NCBI GenBank assembly: GCA_016721725.1
Contig: JADKHN010000001.1
Coordinates: forward strand, 310,001 to 374,000
DNA: 64,000 bases
From: Chitinophagaceae bacterium
GTDB taxonomy: Bacteria; Bacteroidota; Bacteroidia; Chitinophagales; Chitinophagaceae
Reading direction: 5' to 3'
A model generated the notes under the pieces. The model did not search any database. It was not told the origin of the DNA and saw only the letters and a list, made by a program, of their open reading frames with translations. Positions 24,066 through 32,460 of this stretch are shown in pieces; position 1 is the first letter of the stretch, and each line of letters opens with the position of its first letter. A program made the translations under genes and the position numbers.

Positions 24066-24898
24066 AACTGTACACCATCAACACCGGTTATTTCAAACTG
24101 GATGGAGGCGCCATGTTCGGGGTCGTGCCCAAAACGATCTGGAACAAACTCAACCCCGCCGACGAGAACAATATGTGCAGCTGGGCCCTCCGTTGCCTGC
24201 TGATCGAAGACGGTGACCGGTTGATCCTGGTGGATAACGGCATGGGCGATAAACAGGACGCCAAGTTCTTCGGACATTATTATCTGCATGGAGACGATAG
24301 CCTGGATGGATCACTGGCCAAAAACGGATTCTCCAGGGAAGACATCACCGATGTTTTCCTGACCCACCTGCATTTCGATCATTGCGGGGGAAGTATCATC
24401 CGGGACAAGGACAAACTGGTGCCCGCCTTTCCGAACGCCGTTTTCTGGAGCAACCAGCGCCATTGGAAATGGGCCACCGAACCCAATGACCGCGAGAAAG
24501 CGAGTTTTCTGAAGGAAAATATCCTGCCCATCGCGGATAGCGGGCGGTTGAAATTCATTGAGACCAACAGCGGCGATCTTCCCGCTTCGATCAGCATAAG
24601 ACAGGTATTCGGACATACGGATGCGATGATGTTGCCCCAGGTCGGGTACAAAGGCCGGACCCTGGTTTTCATGGCCGACCTCTTGCCTTCCGTTGCCCAC
24701 ATCCCCCTGCCCTATGTGATGGGATATGATATGTTCCCGCTGACCACGCTGCAGGAGAAGAAAGCATTCCTGACCGAAGCGCTGCAAAATGACTTTGTGC
24801 TTTTTTTTGAACACGACCCGCTCTATGAATGCTGCACCTTGCAGCAAACGGAAAAAGGTATCCGGGTAAGGGATACCTTCAGGCTGGATGAACTTTGA
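24062..24898 (+). CDS. MBL-fold metallo-hydrolase
   Basis: 278 residues of the metallo-beta-lactamase fold. The zinc-binding signature THLHFDHCGG (HxHxDH) lies near residue 102, followed by VFGHTDAMM (third His) and MADLLPSVAHI (bridging Asp, final His region). It belongs to the lactonase or hydrolase-like group rather than to antibiotic-hydrolysing enzymes. No signal peptide, so it should be cytoplasmic. It is coupled to the MFS gene by a 4-bp overlap. The last 50 bp of the gene hold a minus-strand terminator for the opposite operon. Confidence 0.85.
   Translation: MKLYTINTGYFKLDGGAMFGVVPKTIWNKLNPADENNMCSWALRCLLIEDGDRLILVDNGMGDKQDAKFFGHYYLHGDDSLDGSLAKNGFSREDITDVFLTHLHFDHCGGSIIRDKDKLVPAFPNAVFWSNQRHWKWATEPNDREKASFLKENILPIADSGRLKFIETNSGDLPASISIRQVFGHTDAMMLPQVGYKGRTLVFMADLLPSVAHIPLPYVMGYDMFPLTTLQEKKAFLTEALQNDFVLFFEHDPLYECCTLQQTEKGIRVRDTFRLDEL
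24852..24879 (-). terminator. Intrinsic terminator embedded in the 3' end of the MBL gene
   Basis: A 9-bp stem (AAGGTATCC/GGATACCTT, 24855-24879) with a 7-nt loop. On the minus strand it is followed by five T (the A run 24852-24856). It would end the DUF3108/flippase-like operon, whose last stop is at 24901, within the coding sequence of the convergent gene. Confidence 0.65.
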
Positions 24899-24900
24899 TA

Positions 24901-25701
24901 TTATCTTTCTGAAATCAGTGAAGTGAGCGGGTAACGCAGGTTCTCGTACTTCATCATGTCCACTTTTATACTGCCTACGGAGATCGGGCTTTCCACCCGC
25001 AATAAGACGTGATTAGGATCATCGCTGAACCAGGCGTTCATCTTCTCCCCGCCCTCGAATATGGTTCCTTTGATGAGTAAGGGTTTGATGCGGATCGCAT
25101 TGAACTTGCCGTAACGGGTCTTCACGACCTCCTTACCCATATACCGGATGTACATATGATAGACCTCGTCATCGAGGAACATATCGAACGTGATCTTGTC
25201 GTCCGGCTTATACTTGTCGTAGTTGATGTTACGGGCATAATAGACCGCGCTCATCACATCCTGGATGCAATTGGGCACTTTGAAAACCCCGTTGGTGCTT
25301 ACTGCGGTATTCGCATCCTGGTTAAAGGTCACGTTATTGTATTTTTTATAGCCGCCTTCGTTGATGTTGCGGATGAACTTGAAGGGCAGGTTGTTGGACG
25401 TATCAAAATAAGTTTCGTAGCGGTCACGCACTTTGTAAAAATTATCGAAGAACGAATAGGTCTTGCCTTCCCCCACGCAATGATAGACCGGTTTGCCGTT
25501 ATAGCGTTCCAGGGTAGTGGTGAATACCGCCTCGCCGGCTCCTACATACATGCCCAGCGTACTGTAAAAAACCTTCATGGTCACTTTCTCATCCGCCTTG
25601 AACGCGAAATTCTTTATCCCGCATTCAGCGTCATAAGCCGGTTTCAGACTAAAACCGCACAATCCCAGAAACAGTAAAGCGAATTTGGCGTTTTGTATCA
25701 T
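24901..25701 (-). CDS. DUF3108 domain protein, exported
   Basis: 266 residues. An N-terminal hydrophobic segment (AKFALLFLGLCGFSL) looks like a signal peptide. The body has the DUF3108 pattern: FKADEKVTMKVFYSTLGMYVGAGEA, a region with VRDRYETYFDTSN, and NAWFSDDPNHVLLRVESPI near the end. DUF3108 proteins are periplasmic or outer-membrane-associated beta-rich proteins of unknown function. It overlaps the upstream flippase-like gene by 4 bp, so they form an operon. The protein has few Cys and no catalytic motif that I recognise. Confidence 0.8.
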   Translation of the reverse strand: MIQNAKFALLFLGLCGFSLKPAYDAECGIKNFAFKADEKVTMKVFYSTLGMYVGAGEAVFTTTLERYNGKPVYHCVGEGKTYSFFDNFYKVRDRYETYFDTSNNLPFKFIRNINEGGYKKYNNVTFNQDANTAVSTNGVFKVPNCIQDVMSAVYYARNINYDKYKPDDKITFDMFLDDEVYHMYIRYMGKEVVKTRYGKFNAIRIKPLLIKGTIFEGGEKMNAWFSDDPNHVLLRVESPISVGSIKVDMMKYENLRYPLTSLISER

Positions 25702-26681
25702 TTTTCCTTTTTGATTTTAATGCTTAAAATTAATAAACTGCCGGCCAAAGCAGGTATAAAAAGGTTAGCAAACCAGATGCCGAAAGTGGCGGCCAGGATT
25801 CCAATGGTATTGAGGCTGTAGGCGAACAGTGTTTTGGCGATCGTTCCCCGGATACCCAGCTCCGCGATGGCGATGGAAGGTATGATGGCCATGACCCAAT
25901 ACATTACGGACACAAGCCAGAAAGCCGTCCAATACCGCTGTTCAACTTCCATCAGCTGCAACAATAAGACAAATTGCAGAACGAAAACGATGTATCGAAC
26001 GAGTGAAAGCCATAATAACCTTAACAAAATTTTTACATCGAAATGCCCGAGCACAGTGGCATGTTTTGCCAATTTGTCGCCATACGGCAGCCGTATCAAC
26101 AGGTCAACCATCCAACGCAACCTGAAAAACACCAGCCCGAAGACCAGGGTACCTAAAACGGACCCGTAAAAAAAAACCTGGAGCCAGAAAGGAGATAATC
26201 CCATACCGGCGGTGAAAACGGATGGGGTCAGCATCAACCAGGCCAAACCCAGACAACCCATCAGCATGGTGATGATCAACTGGGCCATACTTCCCGCGAT
26301 CGATAACGAGATCGCTTCCAGGCGGTGTCCTTCTTTGATGAACAAAACACGCCCGGCATATTCACCCATCCGGTTGGGCATATTCAGGGAAAAGGTCACC
26401 CCGCACAGCACGGATTTAAAAGCGTTAAAAAAATGGATGGGATGAACGGCCCTGACCAGCAACTGCCATTTCCGGGCTTCGATGCCCCAGTTCACAAACA
26501 CCAGGATCATAGACAGCCAGAACTTCCAGGCATGTTCACCCCAGGGCGCCTTCCTGATCAGGGCAATGGCCTCGTTGAGGCGGGGCTGCTCTTTTACCTG
26601 CACGTATAAGGAGTAAAACAGCCAGGCGGCCAGTATCGGGCCCAGGAACCATTTGATGAATATTTTGATACTTTTGTTCAA
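25698..26681 (-). CDS. Flippase-like integral membrane protein (LPG synthase TM / YbhN family)
   Basis: 327 residues with about eight TM helices. Conserved family pieces are visible: FVNWGIEARKWQLLV, SLNMPNRMGEYAGRVLFIKEG, IPSIAIAELGIRGTI and AGSLLIL near the end. The family shares the flippase domain of MprF (lysyl-phosphatidylglycerol flippase) but lacks its synthase domain. A role in lipid or lipid-linked intermediate transfer is likely from the family, with no known substrate here. It overlaps the DUF3108 gene. A basic C-terminus (IKIKKEK) faces the cytoplasm. Confidence 0.83.
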   Translation of the reverse strand: MNKSIKIFIKWFLGPILAAWLFYSLYVQVKEQPRLNEAIALIRKAPWGEHAWKFWLSMILVFVNWGIEARKWQLLVRAVHPIHFFNAFKSVLCGVTFSLNMPNRMGEYAGRVLFIKEGHRLEAISLSIAGSMAQLIITMLMGCLGLAWLMLTPSVFTAGMGLSPFWLQVFFYGSVLGTLVFGLVFFRLRWMVDLLIRLPYGDKLAKHATVLGHFDVKILLRLLWLSLVRYIVFVLQFVLLLQLMEVEQRYWTAFWLVSVMYWVMAIIPSIAIAELGIRGTIAKTLFAYSLNTIGILAATFGIWFANLFIPALAGSLLILSIKIKKEK

Positions 26682-26726
26682 GACACAATGTTAGTTCAAT
26701 TATCAGGTTAGAAAAAATATTGCCCT

Positions 26727-27296
26727 TTGCAGAAAAAACCAAGTATTATTCTAGGTATCGATCCGGGGACCATCATCATGGGATATGGACTGATTGAAGT
26801 AAGGGGACAAAATATCTCCCTGCTCGAAATGGGTGTTCTGCAACCCGGGAAGATCAGGGACAGTTATAAAAAACTCCAGCTCATCTTCAATACCGTGAGC
26901 GGTCTCATCACCAAATACCAACCCGACAGTTTCGCCATTGAAGCCCCTTTCTTTGGAAAGAATGTTCAAAGCATGCTTAAACTGGGAAGGGCGCAGGGCG
27001 TAGCCATCGCCGCAGCCATGCGACACGGACTGGAGGTTACGGAATATTCTCCCAAAAAAGTCAAGCAGTCCATAACCGGCAATGGCAATGCCGGAAAGGA
27101 ACAGGTCATGAAAATGCTGCAGCATATCCTTTCATTCACCGAAGACCCGAAATATTACGATGCCACCGATGCCCTGGCCGTGGCCGTATGCCATCATTTT
27201 CAGCAAAAGAATCCAGGGGCTGCTGAAAAAACAAATGGAGGATGGGCTGCTTTCATTGCAAAAAATCCGGGAAGGGTGAAGAAGGCGGGGAGTTGA
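26727..27296 (+). CDS. ruvC: Crossover junction endodeoxyribonuclease RuvC
   Basis: 189 residues. RuvC cuts Holliday junctions with the RuvAB motor. The first catalytic Asp is in IILGIDPGT, the Glu in FAIEAPFFGKN, and the C-terminal acidic pair in YYDATDALAVAVCHH. The start codon is TTG at 26727; no in-frame ATG or GTG exists upstream, and the next ATG (within IIMGYG) would remove the first catalytic Asp. A C-terminal extension after CHHFQQK is Gly/Lys-rich and variable. Degenerate heptamer repeats begin directly after the stop. Confidence 0.92.
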   Translation: MQKKPSIILGIDPGTIIMGYGLIEVRGQNISLLEMGVLQPGKIRDSYKKLQLIFNTVSGLITKYQPDSFAIEAPFFGKNVQSMLKLGRAQGVAIAAAMRHGLEVTEYSPKKVKQSITGNGNAGKEQVMKMLQHILSFTEDPKYYDATDALAVAVCHHFQQKNPGAAEKTNGGWAAFIAKNPGRVKKAGS

Positions 27297-27297
27297 A

Positions 27298-27353
27298 GGT
27301 TGGAGGTTGGAGGTTGGAAGTTGGAAGTTGGAGGTTAGGGGTTAGGAGTTGAT
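27298..27353 (+). repeat. Seven-bp degenerate tandem repeat after ruvC
   Basis: Eight heptamers with the pattern GGTTGGA drifting to AGTTGGA, GGTTAGG and AGTTGAT, starting 2 bp after the ruvC stop and lying in the 164-bp gap before the histidine kinase gene. It has no dyad symmetry, so it is not a terminator. Simple repeats of this kind are prone to length variation. Confidence 0.8.
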
Positions 27354-27460
27354 AAATGCGATAACTTGATTCACCTTTTTTTGCTAACAGCTAACCATTA
27401 ACCGGTCATTAACAGCATCGGTCCTAAATTGCTGAAAACTTTGAATACAATTTCGCTAAC

Positions 27461-28732
27461 ATGGTAATCAGGTCCAGGACTTTACGTTTCGTGATCTTCA
27501 CCAGTACGGTGCTGATCACGGTCATCATCGCCATACAACTGTTCTGGCTGCAAAAGGTCTATTTATACGAAGACAAGCAATTCAACATCAATGTATCAAA
27601 AAGCATCCGGGGTTTGTACGATGATATGGAACTGGTCAGTGATGTATCGGATAACGTGCAAAAGGTGATCGAGAATCCCAAGCCGGACCTTTATCTCCTG
27701 CGTATCGATTGCAGTCCCAACCTCGACAGTCTCTGGCTCAACCTCAAGGCCGAGTTCACGGATTTCGACGTATATACCGACTGTAAGGCAGGTATCTACA
27801 GTATGGAGAAGAATGTCTTCACCGAGGAAAAATACATCGACCTGCCCGACTCTTACAGTGAACAGAACAAGGATTTTCCCTTGCCCCTGCTGAAACGGGA
27901 TTATTCCTATATCCTCCTGTTCTTTCCGCACCGCAGCCAGTACATCATCAAACAGATGCTCTTCTGGATCGCCTCCAGCGGTTTACTGCTGCTGGTCCTG
28001 ATCGGACTGGGGGCCAGCATATTCTTCTTCTACCGCCAGAAATTCCTGAATGAGACCCAAAAGGATTTCGTGAATAATTTCACGCATGAATTCAAAACGC
28101 CGCTGGCGGTGATCCGCATCGCAGCGGATGTGTTGCAACAACCCCATATCACGGATAAACCGGAGCGGATGAAAAGTTATGCCGGCATCATCGGTGAACA
28201 GACCAATCATCTGCAGGCCCAGGTGGAACGATTGCTGGAGATCGCCTATACCGATCGAAGTTCCCTGCCGCTCGAAAAGGACATGACCGATGTGAATGAC
28301 CTGGTCCGGCAGGCCATCAACGATCTCAGTCCGCTGATCGACCAAAAAAACGTCAGCATAACGACCGATTTCTCCCCAGCCGGACAAAGGATCAATGCAG
28401 ACCGGTCTTACCTGCTGCTGGCCATCATCAATCTGCTGGAGAATGCCATCAAGTATTCCACCAATCCGGTCATCCAGATCAGTACCGTTGATCATGGCTC
28501 CGACCTGCATATAGCGGTAAAGGATAACGGGATCGGTATCGCCAAACTGCACCAGAAAAAAATATTCGACCGGTTTTACCGGATCCCGGAAGGAGAACTG
28601 CATACCGCCAAGGGTTTCGGACTTGGCCTGAATTTTGTAAAAAAGGTGATAGACGCCCATAATGGCAAAATAGAAGTGGACAGTGAACCGGGAATGGGCA
28701 GTACGTTCACGATCAAAATACCCAAAAATTAA
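27461..28732 (+). CDS. Sensor histidine kinase
   Basis: 423 residues. Two TM helices (VIFTSTVLITVIIAIQLFWL near residue 20; MLFWIASSGLLLLVLIGLG near 170) flank a sensor domain of about 125 residues with no recognised fold. Then HisKA with the phosphoacceptor His in FTHEFKTPLAVIR, and HATPase_c with N box NLLENAIKYS, G1 DNGIGI and G2 GFGLGLNFV. It autophosphorylates and passes phosphate to the response regulator encoded 8 bp downstream. The signal is unknown. The sensor domain holds two Cys (near residues 85 and 108) that could pair. Confidence 0.92.
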   Translation: MVIRSRTLRFVIFTSTVLITVIIAIQLFWLQKVYLYEDKQFNINVSKSIRGLYDDMELVSDVSDNVQKVIENPKPDLYLLRIDCSPNLDSLWLNLKAEFTDFDVYTDCKAGIYSMEKNVFTEEKYIDLPDSYSEQNKDFPLPLLKRDYSYILLFFPHRSQYIIKQMLFWIASSGLLLLVLIGLGASIFFFYRQKFLNETQKDFVNNFTHEFKTPLAVIRIAADVLQQPHITDKPERMKSYAGIIGEQTNHLQAQVERLLEIAYTDRSSLPLEKDMTDVNDLVRQAINDLSPLIDQKNVSITTDFSPAGQRINADRSYLLLAIINLLENAIKYSTNPVIQISTVDHGSDLHIAVKDNGIGIAKLHQKKIFDRFYRIPEGELHTAKGFGLGLNFVKKVIDAHNGKIEVDSEPGMGSTFTIKIPKN

Positions 28733-28740
28733 ACGTCACC

Positions 28741-29427
28741 ATGAATAAGGCGAAAGTATTACTGGCAGAAGATGATCTTTCCCTGGGCTTTGTCATCAAG
28801 GATAACCTCCAGGATGCCGGGTTTGAAGTGGTCCATTGTCCTGACGGGGAATCAGCCTGGCAGCATTTCCAGAAAAAAGAATTCGACATTTGCCTCCTCG
28901 ATATCAATATGCCCCTGCGGGACGGATTTTCACTGGCCCGGAAGATCAGGCAACAGAGCGACCTCGTACCCATCATCTTCCTTACGGCCAAAAGTTTGCA
29001 GGAGGATAAACTGAAAGGATTCCAGACCGGGGCGGATGATTATATCACCAAGCCTTTCAGTATTGAAGAGCTCATCCTGCGCATGGATGTATTCCTCCGC
29101 CGTACCCGTAAATTACAGGCCGATTCAAAAGAGGATTATATGATCGGCAAGCTCCGCTTCGTGTTCAACGAACTCAAGATCTACCATGGTAAGGAAGAGA
29201 TCGCACTTACACAACGCGAATCCGATCTGCTTCGCTTCCTGGCTCAGCATATGAATAAGATCCTGAAACGGGAAGAAGTTTTACTGAATGTTTGGGGGAA
29301 GGATGATTATTTCCTGGGGCGAAGCATGGACGTTTTTATCACCAAACTGCGCAAGCACCTCAAAAGCGACCCGAACATCAACCTTGAGACCATTCATGGG
29401 GTGGGCTTCAGGCTCACCGCCTCCTGA
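28741..29427 (+). CDS. OmpR-family response regulator
   Basis: 228 residues. An N-terminal receiver domain carries the acidic pair EDD (residues 10-12), phosphoacceptor D54 in CLLDINMPL, a Thr/Ser in FLTAKS and Lys in YITKPF. The C-terminal winged helix (LRFVFNELKIYHGKEEIALT, SDLLRFLAQHMNKILKREEV, SMDVFITKLRKHL, IHGVGFRL) is of OmpR/PhoB type and binds DNA. It is transcribed with the kinase. Its stop lies one base from the stop of the convergent HIT gene, so there is no room for a separate terminator. Confidence 0.93.
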   Translation: MNKAKVLLAEDDLSLGFVIKDNLQDAGFEVVHCPDGESAWQHFQKKEFDICLLDINMPLRDGFSLARKIRQQSDLVPIIFLTAKSLQEDKLKGFQTGADDYITKPFSIEELILRMDVFLRRTRKLQADSKEDYMIGKLRFVFNELKIYHGKEEIALTQRESDLLRFLAQHMNKILKREEVLLNVWGKDDYFLGRSMDVFITKLRKHLKSDPNINLETIHGVGFRLTAS

Positions 29428-29428
29428 C

Positions 29429-29818
29429 CTACAGATGTGCCTTTATTTTTTCCTGAACGGCCTTCATCTCTTCGGCCGATAAGTGCAGCTTACTCCGGGA
29501 AAAATTAAGATCGTTCGCAGAATTGATGGGCACCAGGTGCATATGCGCATGCGGCACTTCCAGACCGATCACACTGATACCGCAGCGGCGGCAATCGAAC
29601 GCCTTTTCGATCGCATGGGCGATGGGTTTTGCGAAGACCAGCATCTCGGCCAGGTATTCATCGGGCACATCGAAGATCTTATCGATCTCCGTTTTAGGTA
29701 CCACCAGCACATGACCCGGTACAAGGGGCTCTATATCCAGGAATGCCATGTGCTTATCCGATTCGGCGATCTTATAACAAGGGATGTCCCCGGCTATGAT
29801 TTTAGAAAAGATGGTCAT
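29429..29818 (-). CDS. HIT family protein (histidine triad nucleotide hydrolase)
   Basis: 129 residues. The histidine triad reads VPHAHMHLVPI near residue 95, and the N-terminus (TIFSKIIAGDIPCYKIAES, ALDIEPLVPGHVLVVPK-like) is typical of HINT/HIT hydrolases that cleave nucleotide phosphoramidates or dinucleotides. It is cytoplasmic. It lies 16 bp after greA on the same strand, so co-transcription is likely; this pairing is frequent in Bacteroidota. Confidence 0.9.
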   Translation of the reverse strand: MTIFSKIIAGDIPCYKIAESDKHMAFLDIEPLVPGHVLVVPKTEIDKIFDVPDEYLAEMLVFAKPIAHAIEKAFDCRRCGISVIGLEVPHAHMHLVPINSANDLNFSRSKLHLSAEEMKAVQEKIKAHL

Positions 29819-29834
29819 GACTCAATATGCGGAT

Positions 29835-30308
29835 TTACAGATCGATGTGTTCAACTTTGAAATTCAATACGCCGGCCGGCACCTTTACTTCCACCATATC
29901 ACCGATGACCTTGCCCAGCAGGCTTTTCCCGATGGGTGAGGTCACGGATATCTTGCCCAGTTTGAGATCGGCTTCTTTTTCCGATACGATCTTATAGGTC
30001 ACTTTTTTATTGGTGGCCATATTGGTCAGTGTTACCCGGGTGAGAATGGATACCTTGCTGGTATCGATGGTACTCTCATCCAGAATACGTGCCGTGGCGA
30101 TAACCCCTTCCAGGTATTTGATCCTGGCCTCCAGCATACCCTGAGCTTCCTTCGCCGCATCGTATTCGGCATTCTCCTTCAGGTCACCTTTTTCCCGGGC
30201 TTCGGCAATGGCTTTACTGGCAGCGGGGCGGTCAACCGCCTTCATCTGCTGCAACTCCGCCTTCATCTTCTCGTAGGTTTCGATGGTTACATAACTGGTC
30301 TCACTCAT
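29835..30308 (-). CDS. greA: Transcription elongation factor GreA
   Basis: 157 residues, the usual GreA length. An N-terminal coiled coil (YEKMKAELQQMKAVDRPAA, AREKGDLKENAEYDAAKEAQ) carries the acidic tip, including the conserved Asp and Glu of GDLKENAEY. The C-terminal FKBP-like domain includes ISVTSPIGKSLLGKVIGD and VPAGVLNFKVEHI. GreA enters the RNA polymerase secondary channel and stimulates cleavage of backtracked transcripts. Confidence 0.95.
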   Translation of the reverse strand: MSETSYVTIETYEKMKAELQQMKAVDRPAASKAIAEAREKGDLKENAEYDAAKEAQGMLEARIKYLEGVIATARILDESTIDTSKVSILTRVTLTNMATNKKVTYKIVSEKEADLKLGKISVTSPIGKSLLGKVIGDMVEVKVPAGVLNFKVEHIDL

Positions 30309-30330
30309 ACAAACGGTATTTACATAAATA

Positions 30331-30367
30331 GAAAAAAATACAACGCCCCGTAGCCAAGGCGTTGTAT
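30331..30367 (-). terminator. Intrinsic terminator downstream of the hydroxyacid dehydrogenase gene
   Basis: A 10-bp perfect stem (ATACAACGCC/GGCGTTGTAT, 30338-30367) with a 10-nt loop. On the minus strand it runs into seven T. It separates the dehydrogenase gene (stop at 30391) from greA on the same strand. Confidence 0.85.
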
Positions 30368-30390
30368 ATGATACAAAAATAACAAAAAAA

Positions 30391-31323
30391 TCAAATTCCC
30401 AGCTTTTCCAGGATCACCTTGCCCATGAGGCTAAACGCCTCATGCGAATATCCGGCAATATGCGGAGTGATGATCACGTTCGCTTGCTGTAACAGAAATT
30501 CAAGATCTAGCCGTTCATCCGCATCCAGTTGGCCAATCTTTTCGTTCTCCAGGACATCGAGTGCGGCACCTGCTATCTGACCTTGTTGAAGCGCCCTGAT
30601 CAGTTCCCTGGTTTGCACTACAGCGCCTCTTGACGTATTGAGTATATAGGGTTTTCTCTGTAAGTCCCTGAAAAAACCGGCATTGGCCATATGCTTCGTC
30701 TCTTCGGTCAGTGGCAGATGAAAGCTGATCACATCGGCGTATCGGCATAACTGGTCGAATGCCGCTTCGCGGATCGGCCCTTCACTAAAACCGAATTTAT
30801 ATTTATCATAAGCCAGCACCGTGACCCCAAAAGCCGAAAGCAAACGGGCAAATGCGCTGCCGGTATTTCCAAATCCCACGATGCCAACTGTTTTACCCGA
30901 CAACTCGGTCCCCCGGTTGGCATCCCTGATCCACTGGCCTTTCTTCACTTCCTCAAAACTACTGCTGATCCGGTGCATCAGGTTCAGCAACAAACCAAGA
31001 GCATGTTCGGCAACCGCGTTACGATTTCCCTCCGGACTGCTCACACAACGGATGCCCCGGGCTTCGGCATAGGCCACATCGATCAATTCCATCCCGCTTC
31101 CCAGTCTGCCGATCCAGTTTAAGCGGGCAGCCTGGTCGATCAGCTCCTTATCGATCCTTAACCGGGTGGTCACGATCAATCCTTCTGCATTACCGATCAT
31201 TCCGGACAGTTCCGCATAACTGATCTGGGGGAGATATTTTACCGTAAAGCCCTTCTCAGCGAATGCCGACAATAAAAGTTCATGCGCGGGCGCCGTAATG
31301 ATCACTATTTTCTCTCCGGGCAT
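30391..31323 (-). CDS. D-isomer-specific 2-hydroxyacid dehydrogenase
   Basis: 310 residues of the D-2-hydroxyacid dehydrogenase family, close to phosphoglycerate dehydrogenases without the regulatory domain. The NAD-binding motif is GKTVGIVGFGNTGSAFAR. The catalytic Arg is in NTSRGAVVQ, the Glu near ENEKIGQLD and the His in ITPHIAGYS. It reduces 2-keto acids or oxidises 3-phosphoglycerate; no serB or serC neighbour supports SerA specifically. A dedicated terminator follows at 30331-30367. Confidence 0.88.
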   Translation of the reverse strand: MPGEKIVIITAPAHELLLSAFAEKGFTVKYLPQISYAELSGMIGNAEGLIVTTRLRIDKELIDQAARLNWIGRLGSGMELIDVAYAEARGIRCVSSPEGNRNAVAEHALGLLLNLMHRISSSFEEVKKGQWIRDANRGTELSGKTVGIVGFGNTGSAFARLLSAFGVTVLAYDKYKFGFSEGPIREAAFDQLCRYADVISFHLPLTEETKHMANAGFFRDLQRKPYILNTSRGAVVQTRELIRALQQGQIAGAALDVLENEKIGQLDADERLDLEFLLQQANVIITPHIAGYSHEAFSLMGKVILEKLGI

Positions 31324-31399
31324 GGGGTCAGTTCATTTTTATGTGGGATCGATTTTACCGGTCAGGAGGGCAAAAGGCATACGAAATCGGTTAGCGGAA

Positions 31400-31780
31400 T
31401 CACTTGACAGCGATCATGCTGATCTCTACATTGACATCTTTTGGCAACCCTTTTACGGCAACGGTTTCCCGGGCGGGGTAATCCCCCCCGAAATAAGATC
31501 CGTAGACCGTATTCACTTCCGTGAACAGGGACATGTCGCTCAGGAAGATCGTGGTCTTCACCACCTGGCTGAAATTCATTGAAGCCGCTTCCAGTATTGC
31601 TCCCAGGTTCTTCATTACCTGGTGGGCCTCTTCAGATATACCGGCATTGTTCAACTCAGGGGTGCCGGGTATCAAGGCGATCTGGCCTGAAATGAAAAGC
31701 ATATTGCCCGCAAGAACGGCCTGGTTATATGGGCCGATCGGAGCCGGAGCCTGTGCAGTTTGAATGATCTCTTTACTCAT
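31400..31780 (-). CDS. RidA family reactive intermediate deaminase
   Basis: 126 residues. Signature regions are APAPIGPYNQAVLAGNMLFI and YPARETVAVKGLPKD with the substrate-binding Arg (R104), then VEISMIAV. RidA hydrolyses reactive enamine/imine intermediates such as 2-aminoacrylate. It is cytoplasmic and trimeric in known cases. It is transcribed alone on the minus strand, divergent from the 3HCDH-like gene. Confidence 0.93.
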   Translation of the reverse strand: MSKEIIQTAQAPAPIGPYNQAVLAGNMLFISGQIALIPGTPELNNAGISEEAHQVMKNLGAILEAASMNFSQVVKTTIFLSDMSLFTEVNTVYGSYFGGDYPARETVAVKGLPKDVNVEISMIAVK

Positions 31781-31829
31781 AATGATTGTTTATTTCTCAG
31801 AAATACAAATATATCTTTTCTCAACCACC

Positions 31830-31837
31830 TATTTTTG
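31830..31837 (+). promoter_or_regulatory. Candidate -7 box for the 3HCDH-like/tsaB pair
   Basis: TATTTTTG is a full match to the TAnnTTTG consensus, 11 bp before the ATG at 31849. No good TTTG is present at the expected distance upstream. If used, the leader would be only a few nucleotides long. Confidence 0.3.
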
Positions 31838-31848
31838 CAAAAAAAATC

Positions 31849-32460
31849 ATGAAGATAAAGGTCTTGTCATCTGATGCGCAATGGGAAGAACTTACCGGTT
31901 TGAACAGTTCAGTTGAATGGGAAAGGGCCATTACCGGTAACGAGGTGATCGAGGCTGACGAAACATTCGCTTTTTTCAACCTGAATGAGGATGCCCATTC
32001 AACAGATTTCAGTCATTTCTCCATCCCGGTTTTCATCCATGCCGTCAACGATACATTGACAGGATCCCAATTGCCCGCTCAGGTCATCCGGATAAATGCC
32101 TGGCCTGGTTTTTTACAAAGACCGGTTTGGGAATATGCCGGAAATCTTTCAGATGACCACCGCAGGGTCTTTGAGATCCTGGATAAAAAACCAGCGGAAG
32201 CGGATGATGAACCGGGACTGATTTCCGCCAGGGTCATTGCCATGATCGTCAACGAAGCTTATTTTGCCCTGCAGGATGGCATCAGTACCAAGGAAGAAAT
32301 AGATACGGCCATGAAACTCGGAACCAATTATCCGTATGGCCCCTTTGAATGGTCATCGGCCATTGGACTGAATAAGATCCTGAATTTACTGGAAACCCTT
32401 TACAGTACCGACAGCCGCTACAAGCCGGCTGACCTCATGAGAAAAGAATGGGTAGCATGA
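31849..32460 (+). CDS. 3-hydroxyacyl-CoA dehydrogenase C-terminal-domain protein
   Basis: 203 residues from ATG 31849 (an upstream ATG at 31786 only adds promoter-derived residues). The C-terminal half matches the 3HCDH dimerisation/catalytic domain: SARVIAMIVNEAYFALQDGI, EIDTAMKLGTNYPYGPFEW and a closing helical stretch. The N-terminal half has no GxGxxG, so it lacks a normal NAD-binding Rossmann fold and is unlikely to work alone as a dehydrogenase. It overlaps tsaB by 4 bp if tsaB starts at 32457. Confidence 0.8.
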   Translation: MKIKVLSSDAQWEELTGLNSSVEWERAITGNEVIEADETFAFFNLNEDAHSTDFSHFSIPVFIHAVNDTLTGSQLPAQVIRINAWPGFLQRPVWEYAGNLSDDHRRVFEILDKKPAEADDEPGLISARVIAMIVNEAYFALQDGISTKEEIDTAMKLGTNYPYGPFEWSSAIGLNKILNLLETLYSTDSRYKPADLMRKEWVA

